Source: Marinospirillum perlucidum
Lineage (GTDB): Bacteria; Pseudomonadota; Gammaproteobacteria; Pseudomonadales; Halomonadaceae
Assembly (NCBI RefSeq): GCF_003336805.1
Contig: NZ_QFWJ01000002.1
Coordinates: forward strand, 186,001 to 250,000
Length of the DNA stretch: 64,000 nucleotides
Reading direction: 5' to 3'
The translations under genes and the position numbers were made by a program. Numbering within the stretch: the first letter of the stretch is position 1; every line of letters begins with the position of its first letter. Below are positions 27,476-35,875 of the stretch, one piece after another. The notes beneath the pieces were generated by a model, which searched no databases, had not been told where the DNA came from, and saw only the letters and a list, made by a program, of their open reading frames with translations.

Positions 27476-28257
27476 ATTCGGTTCTTGATGTTGAAAAGTT
27501 TTCGGTGGGTTACCGGCAGGCCCGAATTATTCAGTCGTTGAGTCTATCCGGCTTTAGCCGGGGGCAACTCATCGCCGTGGTGGGACCCAATGGTGCGGGT
27601 AAATCAACGCTGCTCAAGGGGCTGGCCGGTCTTGAGAAAACCAGTGGCTCGGTCACTCTGGCGGGTGAAGAACTCACCCAACTGAGTTTTCGTGAACGCG
27701 CCAGTCGCGTGGCCTATCTACCCCAGAGTCTGCCGCAACCTACTTCCTTGACGGCCTACGAAAGTGTGCTGAGTTTGTGCCGGGCCACAGCAATTCCCCT
27801 GGCCGAATTGGAAAAGCGTATCGAAGCGGTTTTTAACGAGTTGGAAATCACTCATCTGGCTTTGCGACCCCTGCAGGAATTGTCCGGCGGTCAGCGGCAA
27901 ATGGTGGGGCTGGCGCAACTACTGGTGCGCGAACCCGAATTGCTGCTACTTGACGAACCTACCAGTGCGCTGGATTTGCGTTGGCAAATCCAGGTTCTGG
28001 CAGCAACCCGTCGCCTGCTTGAGCGCAAAGGCAGTCTGGCTCTGGTGGCCCTGCATGATTTGAATCTGGCTTTACGCTTTGCCGATCAGATGCTGGTACT
28101 GGCTAAGGGTGAACTGCGGGCCCTGGGGGCACCGGATACCGTTATGACCTCAAAAATATGCCGTGAAACCTATGGCGTTGAAGGTCGGGTGGAAAACTGT
28201 TCCAGGGGCTATCCCATCATGATTGTTGATGGATTGACTGAAATGTCAGCTATTTAA
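27472..28257 (+). CDS. Iron-siderophore ABC transporter ATPase
   Basis: 261 residues. Walker A is GPNGAGKST (about 36-44), the Q-loop region AYLPQSLPQP, signature ELSGGQRQMVGLAQLL, Walker B LLLLDEPTSALD and switch His in VALHDLNLALRFAD. These are the motifs of the FecE/FhuC group. It completes the transporter with the two genes upstream, and a DUF2218 gene follows in the same direction 13 bases on. Confidence 0.93.
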   Translation: MNSVLDVEKFSVGYRQARIIQSLSLSGFSRGQLIAVVGPNGAGKSTLLKGLAGLEKTSGSVTLAGEELTQLSFRERASRVAYLPQSLPQPTSLTAYESVLSLCRATAIPLAELEKRIEAVFNELEITHLALRPLQELSGGQRQMVGLAQLLVREPELLLLDEPTSALDLRWQIQVLAATRRLLERKGSLALVALHDLNLALRFADQMLVLAKGELRALGAPDTVMTSKICRETYGVEGRVENCSRGYPIMIVDGLTEMSAI

Positions 28258-28270
28258 TAGGAAATAATGA

Positions 28271-28558
28271 ATGTTAAAGCAAGAAGCCAGTTATACAACC
28301 AATCAGTCCAGCCGCCTGCTTAAACGTCTGTGCAAGCATTTTCAGCACAAGGTGCCTGCTCAGTGGGATGAGCAAGCGGGTAAAGTCGAGTTTGTGCAGG
28401 GGGCTTGTCAGCTCCTTGCCGAGGAGGATCGACTGGAATTCAGAATCGCCGCTTCCAGTGATGAAGATTTGCTCAGCATAAAAAAGATTTTGGAGATTCA
28501 CCTGCAGCGCATGGCTCGGGAAGACCAGTTGGCCTTGGTGTGGCAGCCTTGTGAATAA
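28271..28558 (+). CDS. DUF2218 family protein
   Basis: 95 residues, soluble, without signal peptide. The pattern TNQSSRLLKRLCKHFQHKVPAQWDEQAGKVEF...LEFRIAASSDEDLLSIKKILEIHLQRMA matches DUF2218. Such proteins are often encoded beside siderophore uptake or utilisation genes. A role in handling imported iron chelate is possible but unproved. It appears to be the last gene of the Fur-controlled operon. Confidence 0.85.
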   Translation: MLKQEASYTTNQSSRLLKRLCKHFQHKVPAQWDEQAGKVEFVQGACQLLAEEDRLEFRIAASSDEDLLSIKKILEIHLQRMAREDQLALVWQPCE

Positions 28559-28597
28559 AGTGCTTCCGGCTTCCCTGCCGGAGTACTAAGCGGTTGT

Positions 28598-29326
28598 CTA
28601 TTCGGTCCTGCGATAGATTAGATCCCAGACACCATGACCCAGCTTTTCCCCGCGTTGTTCAAACTTGGTGAGGGGGCGGGTTTCCGGCCGGGGTACAAAA
28701 TCACCTTCGCTGGCGGTGTTGGCATAGCCGGGCGCTGCATTCATGACATCACGCATGTGCTCGGCGTAGGCTTCCCAATCGGTGGCCAGGTGAAAGCGAC
28801 CGCCAATTTTCAGCTTCTTGCGCACGGTTTCCACGAAAGGTGGCTGTACGATGCGGCGTTTATGGTGCTTCTTCTTGGGCCAGGGATCCGGGAAGAAAAG
28901 CTGGAAGAGGTCGATGGAGTTATCCGGAAAACACTGGTTCAGGATTTCCACCGCATCATCGCGATAGACCCTCAGGTTATCCAGATCCAGATCGCCTGCT
29001 TCGCAAAGCAATTTACCCACACCCGGCAGATGCACTTCGATACCGACAAAATCGTGATCCGGCATGGCCTGGAGCTGTTCCAGCAGGGAATTGCCCATAC
29101 CGAAACCGACTTCCACCACGAGTGGCGCTTCACGACCAAAAACCTGGGCCGGATCAATGCGACCTTCATCCAGCGTCAGCCCGTAACGTGGCAGATAATC
29201 ATCGATACCCCGCTGCTGAGCGGCCGTCATGCGGCCCTGACGCAGGACAAAACTGCGGATCTTCTTGTCATGAATGGCATCATCAGCCCGGTCGTGTTTG
29301 TTCTGGCTAGCTTGCTGGCTGCTCAT
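28598..29326 (-). CDS. trmB: tRNA (guanine-N7)-methyltransferase
   Basis: 242-residue SAM-dependent enzyme that makes m7G46 in tRNA. The SAM motif is [17 protein letters not shown] (about 69-85). The catalytic region is [27 protein letters not shown], with the PDPWPKKRHxKRR signature. The C-terminal [21 protein letters not shown] is also typical. The start overlaps the thiG stop by 4 bases (ATGA), so the gene is coupled to thiSG. Confidence 0.96.
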   Translation of the reverse strand: MSSQQASQNKHDRADDAIHDKKIRSFVLRQGRMTAAQQRGIDDYLPRYGLTLDEGRIDPAQVFGREAPLVVEVGFGMGNSLLEQLQAMPDHDFVGIEVHLPGVGKLLCEAGDLDLDNLRVYRDDAVEILNQCFPDNSIDLFQLFFPDPWPKKKHHKRRIVQPPFVETVRKKLKIGGRFHLATDWEAYAEHMRDVMNAAPGYANTASEGDFVPRPETRPLTKFEQRGEKLGHGVWDLIYRRTE

Positions 29327-30111
29327 GAATGAATCAGTCCTTCCAGCGGTGAACTGGCACTGGCATAGGCTTTCTTGGGCATGCGACCGGCCAGATAGGC
29401 CTCGCGTCCGGCTTCAATGGCTTTTTTCATGGCACTGGCCATCAGCACCGGGTTCTGGGCATGAGCGATGGCAGTATTCATCAACACCCCATCACAGCCC
29501 ATTTCCATGGCAATGGCTGCATCCGAGGCCGTCCCCACACCGGCATCCACCAGAACAGGCACCTTGGCCTCTTCCATGATCAAACGGATATTGTGCGGGT
29601 TGAGAATACCCAGGCCGGAACCGATGAGTGAACCCAGAGGCATGATGGCAACACAGCCCATGGCTTCCAGCTCCTGTGCAGCGATGGGGTCATCATTGCA
29701 ATAAACCATGACTTCAAAGCCTTCAGCCAACAGCTTTTCGGCGGCAGTAAAGGTCTCGCGCATGTTGGGATAGAGGGTTTTCTGATCACCCAGAACTTCC
29801 AGCTTGACCAGGTTATGTCCATCCAGCAGCTCGCGGGCGAGCATGCAGGTTCGTATGGCATCCTTGGCATTAAAACAGCCTGCGGTATTGGGCAGCAGGG
29901 TGTAGTCGTCCGGAGAGATAACATCCAGCAGGTTGGGTTCATCCGGGTTCTGGCCGATATTGGTTCGACGCACTGCTACGGTCACGATTTCGGCGCCACT
30001 GGCGGCGATAGCCGTTCCGGTTTCCTGCAGGTCCTTGTATTTGCCGGTTCCGACCAGTAGACGAGAACTGAATTCGCGCGAACCGATTGTAAAAGTATCT
30101 TTTGCTGTCAT
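29323..30111 (-). CDS. thiG: Thiazole synthase
   Basis: 262-residue TIM-barrel enzyme forming the thiazole phosphate of thiamine from deoxyxylulose phosphate, dehydroglycine and ThiS thiocarboxylate. Motifs are [40 protein letters not shown] (with the Schiff-base Lys) and [32 protein letters not shown]. It follows thiS by 14 bases and overlaps trmB by 4. Confidence 0.97.
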   Translation of the reverse strand: MTAKDTFTIGSREFSSRLLVGTGKYKDLQETGTAIAASGAEIVTVAVRRTNIGQNPDEPNLLDVISPDDYTLLPNTAGCFNAKDAIRTCMLARELLDGHNLVKLEVLGDQKTLYPNMRETFTAAEKLLAEGFEVMVYCNDDPIAAQELEAMGCVAIMPLGSLIGSGLGILNPHNIRLIMEEAKVPVLVDAGVGTASDAAIAMEMGCDGVLMNTAIAHAQNPVLMASAMKKAIEAGREAYLAGRMPKKAYASASSPLEGLIHS

Positions 30112-30125
30112 GCCTGCCTCTTGAA

Positions 30126-30326
30126 TTAACCGCCGCCTATGGCGTGAACAATTTCCACCTGGTCACCGGCTTGAAGCTGGTGCTGGCTGTGGCGGCTTTT
30201 GGGAATGATTTCTTCATTGATCTCAATGGCCAGACGCTTGCCGGTCAGTTTGAGAGTTTGTAATAGATCACTGACGCTGGTGAGATCGTCGACCTTTTGA
30301 GGTTCACCATTGACTGTAATTTGCAT
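30126..30326 (-). CDS. thiS: Sulfur carrier protein ThiS
   Basis: 66 residues with a ubiquitin-like beta-grasp fold. The C-terminal GG (HAIGGG) is the site of adenylation and thiocarboxylation, and the N-terminus [12 protein letters not shown] is characteristic. GGAGG lies 5 bases before the ATG at 30326; an ATG four codons upstream overlaps that site and is less likely. It supplies sulfur to ThiG, encoded directly downstream. No TPP riboswitch was seen upstream. Confidence 0.93.
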   Translation of the reverse strand: MQITVNGEPQKVDDLTSVSDLLQTLKLTGKRLAIEINEEIIPKSRHSQHQLQAGDQVEIVHAIGGG

Positions 30327-30412
30327 GCCGTCCTCCAAAGAAATCTATTCTACCCAATTTTTGTCGGCCTGTTATCCTGCGCGCTGGATTCTAGAGCCAG
30401 ACAGGTGAAATT

Positions 30413-31306
30413 TTGCAAAAAAATCAAAGGAAAGCTGTAATTTTTGCGCTGGGTGCGGTGGCCTGTTGGTCGACAGTGGCAACGGCCTTCAAACTGACCC
30501 TGGCTCATTTTTCAGTCTTGCAGCTGCTGTTGGTAGCCAGCAGTAGCTCTTTGCTGCTGCTTTTGGGGTTGCTGGGCTATCAGCAAAAACTGGGTTTGCT
30601 GGTTGACTGGTTAAAGCGCAAGCCTGGTTTCTTTATGCTTTCAGGCCTGTTAAATCCGCTATTTTATTACCTGGCCCTTCTTTATGCCTATGATTTGCTA
30701 CCGGGCCAGCAGGCACAAACCCTCAATTACACCTGGGCGATTACCCTGACGCTGTTATCTGTTCCCTTTCTGGGCCAGAAAATCCGGGGGCAGGACTGGA
30801 TTGCCATTTTTCTGGGGTATCTGGGTGCGGCGGTGATTGCCACCCGGGGCGATCTGTTTAGCCTGAACTTTGTCGATACCACGGGTGTGGCGCTGGCCCT
30901 GGTCTCGACGCTTATCTGGTCCGGCTACTGGATTATCAACACCCGCAACCAGGCTGATCCCCTGGTCGCGCTGACTTTGAATTTCCTGCTGGCCCTGCCC
31001 TGGATATTCCTGGCCACCTGGATTTGGTCCGATTTTCAGCTATTGGCCTGGCAGGGCTGGGTAGGGGCGCTTTACCTGGGTTTTTTCGAGATGGGTTTTG
31101 CTTTTGTGCTCTGGCTGCTGGCCATGCAATACGCGGAAAGCACAGCCAGGATTTCCAACCTGATTTTTATCTCGCCTTTTGTTTCCCTGGTGCTACTAAA
31201 TCTGCTGGTGGGTGAAGCCATCTACCCGGCGACCCTGGTGGGCCTGGTGATGATCATTGCCGCCCTGGGTATTCAGCAGTACCGCAGTGGCAAGAAACCT
31301 ATTTAG
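30413..31306 (+). CDS. DMT superfamily (EamA) transporter
   Basis: 297-residue membrane protein with ten predicted helices in two EamA repeats (about 8-140 and 150-292). The first repeat begins AVIFALGAVACWSTVATAFKLTL, the usual entry of this family. Substrate is unknown. The best start is TTG at 30413, with only a weak AGGTGA site upstream; no ATG near the N-terminus fits. It converges on the thioesterase gene and overlaps its end by 8 bases. Confidence 0.86.
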   Translation: MQKNQRKAVIFALGAVACWSTVATAFKLTLAHFSVLQLLLVASSSSLLLLLGLLGYQQKLGLLVDWLKRKPGFFMLSGLLNPLFYYLALLYAYDLLPGQQAQTLNYTWAITLTLLSVPFLGQKIRGQDWIAIFLGYLGAAVIATRGDLFSLNFVDTTGVALALVSTLIWSGYWIINTRNQADPLVALTLNFLLALPWIFLATWIWSDFQLLAWQGWVGALYLGFFEMGFAFVLWLLAMQYAESTARISNLIFISPFVSLVLLNLLVGEAIYPATLVGLVMIIAALGIQQYRSGKKPI

Positions 31307-31721
31307 TCGGAGGCACTGAATAGCTGGCGACCACATGGGCCACGAGGGTGTCTTCTGCCCCTTCGCTGTAGAGTTCCACCTCACCGATGATCAGGCGTTT
31401 GCCCTGCTTGAGCAGGCGAGCCCTGGCCATCAATGCCTGATCGGCTTGAGGCTTGTTAAGAAAATGGCAGGTAAAGTCGGTGGTCACGGCCAGGGCTACG
31501 GGTCCGATTTTGGACAGCAAGGCGACATAGATGGCCACATCCGCCAGCGCCATCATGGTGGGGCCGGAAACCGTCCCGCCAGGGCGCAGATGGCTGGTAT
31601 CCACCGGCAGGCGCAAGAGACTGTAATCCTCGGCCACTTCAGTCACTTCGCCCAGGTATTGGGGAAACTCCTTTGCCAGAAAAGCCAGCATTTCTTCACG
31701 GTTCATCTTCAGACTGCTCAT
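31299..31721 (-). CDS. PaaI/YdiI-type hotdog-fold thioesterase
   Basis: 140 residues, single hotdog domain. The conserved helix region is RPGGTVSGPTMMALADVAIYVALLSKIGP (about 46-74), where PaaI-type enzymes place their active-site residues, followed by TTDFTCHFLNKP. It likely hydrolyses an acyl-CoA or aryl-CoA of unknown identity. It stands alone on the minus strand. Confidence 0.85.
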   Translation of the reverse strand: MSSLKMNREEMLAFLAKEFPQYLGEVTEVAEDYSLLRLPVDTSHLRPGGTVSGPTMMALADVAIYVALLSKIGPVALAVTTDFTCHFLNKPQADQALMARARLLKQGKRLIIGEVELYSEGAEDTLVAHVVASYSVPPTK

Positions 31722-31886
31722 GGCATTCTCGCTTCTTGTTGTTGGAACTTGAGGAAATTATGCAGTAGCCAAAAGCACTTGTAAGTAGCTATTGAAGCTT
31801 TTGCGTGACCTGCGGGTTTTATTGCTGGTGCACCTTCCGGTTTGGGATTACTATTGCGCCGCCTTCCGGTCACTGAGATTACGGCC

Positions 31887-32705
31887 TTGAAACTCATTTC
31901 CTTCGACCCGCTTCGAACCCTGGGTTTACCCGGCGTTCGTTATATCAAACCCGATTCCATGCTGGCCCATCTGGATGAAATCCGTGATGCCGATTGGGTG
32001 CTTTTTCCTGAATACTGGCAGATCAATACCCTGCTCTATGCCCTGAAAAAACGTATCTTTCCCAGTCCGGCCAGCTACTATCTGGGGCACAACAAGATTG
32101 AGCAGACCCGAGCTTTCCAGGCCATTTGTCCTCAACACCTACCAAAAACGGCTATTCATGGCAGTTCTCGCCGGGCTTTGTATCAACTCTTGGATGAATT
32201 TGCCTTGCCGCTGGTGGCCAAAGCGATTAAAAGTTCACGCGGTGAAGGTGTGGCCTTGTTGAAGACCGAAGCCGAACTCTTTGATTGGGCCGCCAACCAC
32301 GAAACACTTTATATCCAGGAAAAATTACCCATCGATCGTGATTTGCGTGTGGTCTGGGTGGGGGATGATATTCTGGATGCCTACTGGCGCATTGCCCCGC
32401 AAGGGCAGTTTCTTAATAACCTCTCCCAGGGCGGGCAGATTAGCCGTGAAGCAATTCCTCAGGCTGCCTTGGATTTGGTTACAAGCTTGGCCCGGCAAGT
32501 CGGGATAGATCACGGTGGTTTTGATCTGGCAGTGGTTGACGGCTGGCCTTATCTGTTCGAGTTTAACCGTCTGTTTGGCAACCAGGGGATGCTGGTGGGG
32601 CAGAAGAGCAATAGTGAGCTACTGTTGCGTTATCTGCAGCAGCCTGAAGACCGCCGGTTTCATAAGCCGGCAGCCTCAGGCATGACTGATCTGAGCGATA
32701 TCTAG
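31887..32705 (+). CDS. ATP-grasp (RimK/glutathione synthetase-like) ligase, unknown substrate
   Basis: About 272 residues. A short N-terminal domain (LKLISFDPLRTLGLPGVRYIKPDSM) precedes an ATP-grasp fold: the nucleotide lysine region PLVAKAIKSSRGEGVALL (about 109-126), YIQEKLPIDRDLRVVWVGD and the metal-binding end GGFDLAVVDGWPYLFEFNRLFGN. RimK-like members ligate amino acids or peptides; the substrate here cannot be told. The start is uncertain: TTG at 31887 gives the best N-terminus, while TTG at 31842 would add 15 residues of poor quality. Confidence 0.78.
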   Translation: MKLISFDPLRTLGLPGVRYIKPDSMLAHLDEIRDADWVLFPEYWQINTLLYALKKRIFPSPASYYLGHNKIEQTRAFQAICPQHLPKTAIHGSSRRALYQLLDEFALPLVAKAIKSSRGEGVALLKTEAELFDWAANHETLYIQEKLPIDRDLRVVWVGDDILDAYWRIAPQGQFLNNLSQGGQISREAIPQAALDLVTSLARQVGIDHGGFDLAVVDGWPYLFEFNRLFGNQGMLVGQKSNSELLLRYLQQPEDRRFHKPAASGMTDLSDI

Positions 32706-32707
32706 GC

Positions 32708-33295
32708 TTAGAAATTCAGCCGGAAACCCAGATGCAGGCCATCTTCGAGAGAATCATCGAAGCCCTGCTCGGTTTCCAAATGCAGGTAGCGATAGCCAAC
32801 AAATACATCGGTGTTTTCTATAGCCCGGTAAGCAACACGTGCCCCTGCTTCAAAGAGTTGCTCGGTATCCCCAAAACTGGTGACCTGGGGGGCAACCCAA
32901 CCGTAGCCACCTAAGGAGACATAGGGAGCTCCGGGAACGATGTGGTAGAAAAGGCCGCCTACGGCCAGCGCTGTACCTGTTGTCTCTGCTGGCGCATCAT
33001 AGGCGTAGAGGCGAGCGCCAACCGCTGCACGGTAGGTCTGGTTATCTGTTTCCACACCCTGAAAACCGGCCGTGACCAGGGTGGTCGAATCCGCTTCCAG
33101 ATGTTCGGTATAAAGAGCCCCGACATTGACGTGCAGGTTGCTAGTGCCTTCAACCGGCTTGTCGTATTCAAACTGCACACTCTCATTGTTCAGGTTGGCT
33201 TCCAGAGAACCGGGCGCCAGACTGAAGGCGGCGGCCTGACCGGAAAGGCCCAAAACAAGAGTCGCTGATAAAAATCTCAATTTGTTAACCAGCAT
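32708..33295 (-). CDS. YfaZ-family outer membrane protein
   Basis: 195 residues with a signal peptide ending near QAAAF (about residue 23). The mature part is an alternating beta pattern with aromatic ends, finishing HLGFRLNF with the terminal Phe of outer-membrane barrels. Segments such as VNVGALYTEH, AAVGARLYAYD and VFVGYRYLHLETEQG fit the YfaZ family. Function is unknown. It converges on the ATP-grasp gene, with a 2-base gap between the two stops. Confidence 0.85.
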   Translation of the reverse strand: MLVNKLRFLSATLVLGLSGQAAAFSLAPGSLEANLNNESVQFEYDKPVEGTSNLHVNVGALYTEHLEADSTTLVTAGFQGVETDNQTYRAAVGARLYAYDAPAETTGTALAVGGLFYHIVPGAPYVSLGGYGWVAPQVTSFGDTEQLFEAGARVAYRAIENTDVFVGYRYLHLETEQGFDDSLEDGLHLGFRLNF

Positions 33296-33322
33296 GATGG
33301 GTTTCCTTTAATGGATGGTTAC

Positions 33323-33967
33323 TTAAACACCATATTTCTGGCGATAATTTTCAATGCTTTGAGCATGTGACTGCAAGTCAGAGGAAGCGTTCAGGTAATC
33401 AATAATATTCTCGAGGCTGATAATACTGGCAACGGGAACACCCAGGTCCTGCTCGACCTCCTGGATTGCCGAGCGTTCGCCCTGGCCTCTTTCCTGGCGG
33501 TTGAGTGCAATCACAACACCAGCCAGAGTGGCCCCGGCTTCTTCAATCAAAGGCAGTACTTCACGGATGGCGGTTCCTGCAGTAATGACATCATCGATCA
33601 GCAGAACGCGGCGTCCTTGTAGCTCGGCACCCACCAGCTGCCCACCTTCGCCATGTTTTTTGGCTTCTTTGCGATTAAAGGCAAAAGGGGTGGTGCGACC
33701 ATAATGCTCAGCCAGAGTGCTGGCAGTCACTGCTGCCAAGGGGATACCCTTGTAGGCTGGCCCAAACAGGAGATCAAACTCCAGCCCGGAACGGGTAATG
33801 GCTTCAGCATAGCTATGGCCCAGTTTGGTCAAGGCCTCGCCGGTATTGAACAAACCGGCATTGAAAAAATATGGACTCACCCGGCCTGACTTGAGGGTGA
33901 ACTCGCCAAAACGCAAAACCTGCTGTTTAATGGCAAAATCAATAAAGTCTTGTTGATAATCAAGCAC
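33323..33967 (-). CDS. pyrE: Orotate phosphoribosyltransferase
   Basis: 214 residues. It transfers phosphoribose from PRPP to orotate in pyrimidine synthesis. The PRPP signature [16 protein letters not shown] (about 120-135) and the N-terminal [21 protein letters not shown] are complete. Start is GTG with AGGGGA upstream. It is divergent from the Crc-like gene, as in Pseudomonas, where pyrE, crc and rph are neighbours. Confidence 0.97.
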   Translation of the reverse strand: MLDYQQDFIDFAIKQQVLRFGEFTLKSGRVSPYFFNAGLFNTGEALTKLGHSYAEAITRSGLEFDLLFGPAYKGIPLAAVTASTLAEHYGRTTPFAFNRKEAKKHGEGGQLVGAELQGRRVLLIDDVITAGTAIREVLPLIEEAGATLAGVVIALNRQERGQGERSAIQEVEQDLGVPVASIISLENIIDYLNASSDLQSHAQSIENYRQKYGV

Positions 33968-34051
33968 AGCAATTCCCCTAAAGTATTAAGGTCAGGTATC
34001 ATACACCCTAAATAAACGTGTAACCACGCAGGAACGGGAACAACGCTCGAT

Positions 34052-34807
34052 ATGAAAGTGATCACCCTGAATGTCGGCGGCCTCAAACAAGCCGTTGAAA
34101 AAGGCTTCCTTGACTGGCTTCAGCAGCAGGATGCCGACGTAGTTTGTGTTCAGGATGTGCGCACCAAGTCCTACAAGCTGGGTGATGCCATCGAACGCCC
34201 TGACGGCTGGGAAGGTTATTTCTTCGACGCCGAGCAGGATGATTTTGCTGGCACGGGCATCTACTGCCGTACCCTGCCCAAAGCCATCATGACCGGTTTG
34301 GGTTTTGAACTGGCAGATCGTGAAGGCCGCTTTATGCAGGCGGATTTTGACAAGGTTAGCGTCTGCAGCTTTCAGATGCCTTCTGGCATCAACCCGGCCG
34401 AGAAAAAACTGTTTATGGAACAGTACCTGGAGTTTCTCACCAAACTGCGCCGTAAACGCCGTGAGTACATTATTTGCGGTTCCTGGAATATCGCCCACAA
34501 GACCCTGGATCTGGCCAACTGGCAGGATAACCAGCTGAGCATTGGTTTCCGTCCGGAAGAAAGAGCCTGGATGGATCAGGTCTTTGGCCCTCTGGGTTAC
34601 ATTGATGCCTTCCGCGAAGTAAACCGCGATGCTGACCAGTACACCTTCTGGCCCAATCAGGACAGAGACAGAGAGCGGCAGGAAGGCTGGCGCCTGGATT
34701 ACCAGGTCACCGGCCCCAATCTGCGCAAGTGTATCAAGAAGGCCTGGATTGACCCCAGCGTTAACTTCTCGGCCCACGCACCGCTGATTGTTGAATACGA
34801 TCTCTAG
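34052..34807 (+). CDS. crc: Crc-like catabolite repression control protein (degenerate ExoIII fold)
   Basis: 251 residues with the fold of exonuclease III/APE. Strong resemblance to Pseudomonas Crc is visible in FELADREGRFMQADFDKVSV, RRKRREYIICGS and the C-terminal HAPLIVEYDL. As in Crc, nuclease residues are changed: the ExoIII Glu is D35, the GDxN Asp is S144 (CGSWNIAH) and the SDH Asp is A241 (SAH). N146, D216 and H242 remain. In Pseudomonas, Crc works with Hfq to repress translation of catabolic mRNAs. The locus pyrE-crc-rph is also conserved. Automated annotation would probably call it xth. No hfq is in the window. Confidence 0.8.
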   Translation: MKVITLNVGGLKQAVEKGFLDWLQQQDADVVCVQDVRTKSYKLGDAIERPDGWEGYFFDAEQDDFAGTGIYCRTLPKAIMTGLGFELADREGRFMQADFDKVSVCSFQMPSGINPAEKKLFMEQYLEFLTKLRRKRREYIICGSWNIAHKTLDLANWQDNQLSIGFRPEERAWMDQVFGPLGYIDAFREVNRDADQYTFWPNQDRDRERQEGWRLDYQVTGPNLRKCIKKAWIDPSVNFSAHAPLIVEYDL

Positions 34808-34843
34808 TTTGATCTCGGCAATGAATGCCGAAATCAAATAGAG
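34802..34843. terminator. Long hairpin over the crc stop codon
   Basis: CTCTA-TTTGAT-TCGGCA pairs with TGCCGA-ATCAAA-TAGAG around ATGAA, interrupted by one mismatch and one bulge. The crc TAG lies in the stem. No T run follows, so it may protect or process the mRNA 3' end rather than terminate by itself. Confidence 0.55.
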
Positions 34844-34860
34844 GGGAATAAATATGAAGG

Positions 34861-35100
34861 AGCCTCTGATTAACGTAATGAGCGCAGGCTAAGGCTGAAT
34901 TCCTTCCTGAAGAATTCCAGCACTTCCTACATCCGTGTAGGTCGCCAACGAAATTGAACGAGAAAGCGGAGTTTACAAGGAGTAAATGAGCACTTTGAGG
35001 CCAATTTCAACGCAGCAGAGGCAGGATTAATTCCAGATGAATCGCTGCACTTCCCACGTCCATGTGGGTCGCAGCGTAATAGTTAATCAGAGGTTTCTTA
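34861..35100. repeat. Nested inverted-repeat element, copy A (MITE-like)
   Basis: 240 bp bounded by CCTCTGATTAAC and its complement GTTAATCAGAGG. Against copy B (38243-38383, opposite orientation) it shares the ends and the core but has two extra segments, about 34895-34948 and about 35025-35075. Each extra segment carries a hairpin with the same layout: CCTACA-TCCG-TGTAGG at 34926-34941 and CCCACG-TCCA-TGTGGG at 35053-35068, the second enclosed by CGCTGC/GCAGCG. The right end supplies the rph stop codon. No coding frame is present. Confidence 0.85.
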
Positions 35101-35817
35101 GATGGCTTCCAAAGCCTTCTTCTGCACCCCAATCAACTCCTCACACCCTTTTTCCGCCAGCGCCATCATGGCATTCATCTCATCGCGGCTGAACGGCTGG
35201 CCCTCGGCAGTTCCCTGCACCTCGATAAACTGGCCGCCTTCGGTCATGACCACATTCATATCGGTTTCACAGTTGGAATCCTCGGCATAGTCCAGATCCA
35301 GCACTGGCTCACCCTTATAGATGCCCACCGATACGGAAGCAATAAACTGCTTGAAGGGATCTTCCTTCAGGACTTTTTGCAGTTGCAGGCTACGCAGTGC
35401 ATCCACCAGGGCCACACAAGCGCCGGTAATGGAGGCCGTACGGGTGCCGCCATCGGCCTGGATGACATCGCAATCCAGAGTGATGGTGTACTCACCCAGC
35501 TTTTTCAAATCCACCGCCGAACGCAGGGAGCGACCGATCAGGCGCTGGATTTCCAGCGTGCGACCGCCCTGTTTGCCACGTGTGGCTTCACGGTTGTTGC
35601 GAGAATGGGTGGCACGGGGCAACATGCCGTATTCGGCGGTCAACCAGCCCTGATTCTTGCCGCGCAGCCAGCGAGGCACGCCCTTTTCAACACTGGCGGT
35701 ACAAATCACCTGGGTATTGCCAAAACAAACCAGTACAGAGCCCTCGGCGTGACTGGTAAAATGACGGCTCAGAGTGACTTCTCGTGTTTGATCGGGTGTT
35801 CTTCCACTGGGTCGCAT
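35098..35817 (-). CDS. rph: Ribonuclease PH
   Basis: 239-residue phosphorolytic 3'-5' exoribonuclease that trims tRNA 3' ends. The motifs [55 protein letters not shown] and [19 protein letters not shown] are all intact. The final codons run into the end of repeat element A, which provides the TAA stop. The normal length indicates that the enzyme is not truncated. It is divergent from yicC. Confidence 0.97.
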   Translation of the reverse strand: MRPSGRTPDQTREVTLSRHFTSHAEGSVLVCFGNTQVICTASVEKGVPRWLRGKNQGWLTAEYGMLPRATHSRNNREATRGKQGGRTLEIQRLIGRSLRSAVDLKKLGEYTITLDCDVIQADGGTRTASITGACVALVDALRSLQLQKVLKEDPFKQFIASVSVGIYKGEPVLDLDYAEDSNCETDMNVVMTEGGQFIEVQGTAEGQPFSRDEMNAMMALAEKGCEELIGVQKKALEAI

Positions 35818-35875
35818 GGGTCTACCTAAAGCCTTGAATGAATTTAGCGCGCATTATACACATTAAGGATTCAAC

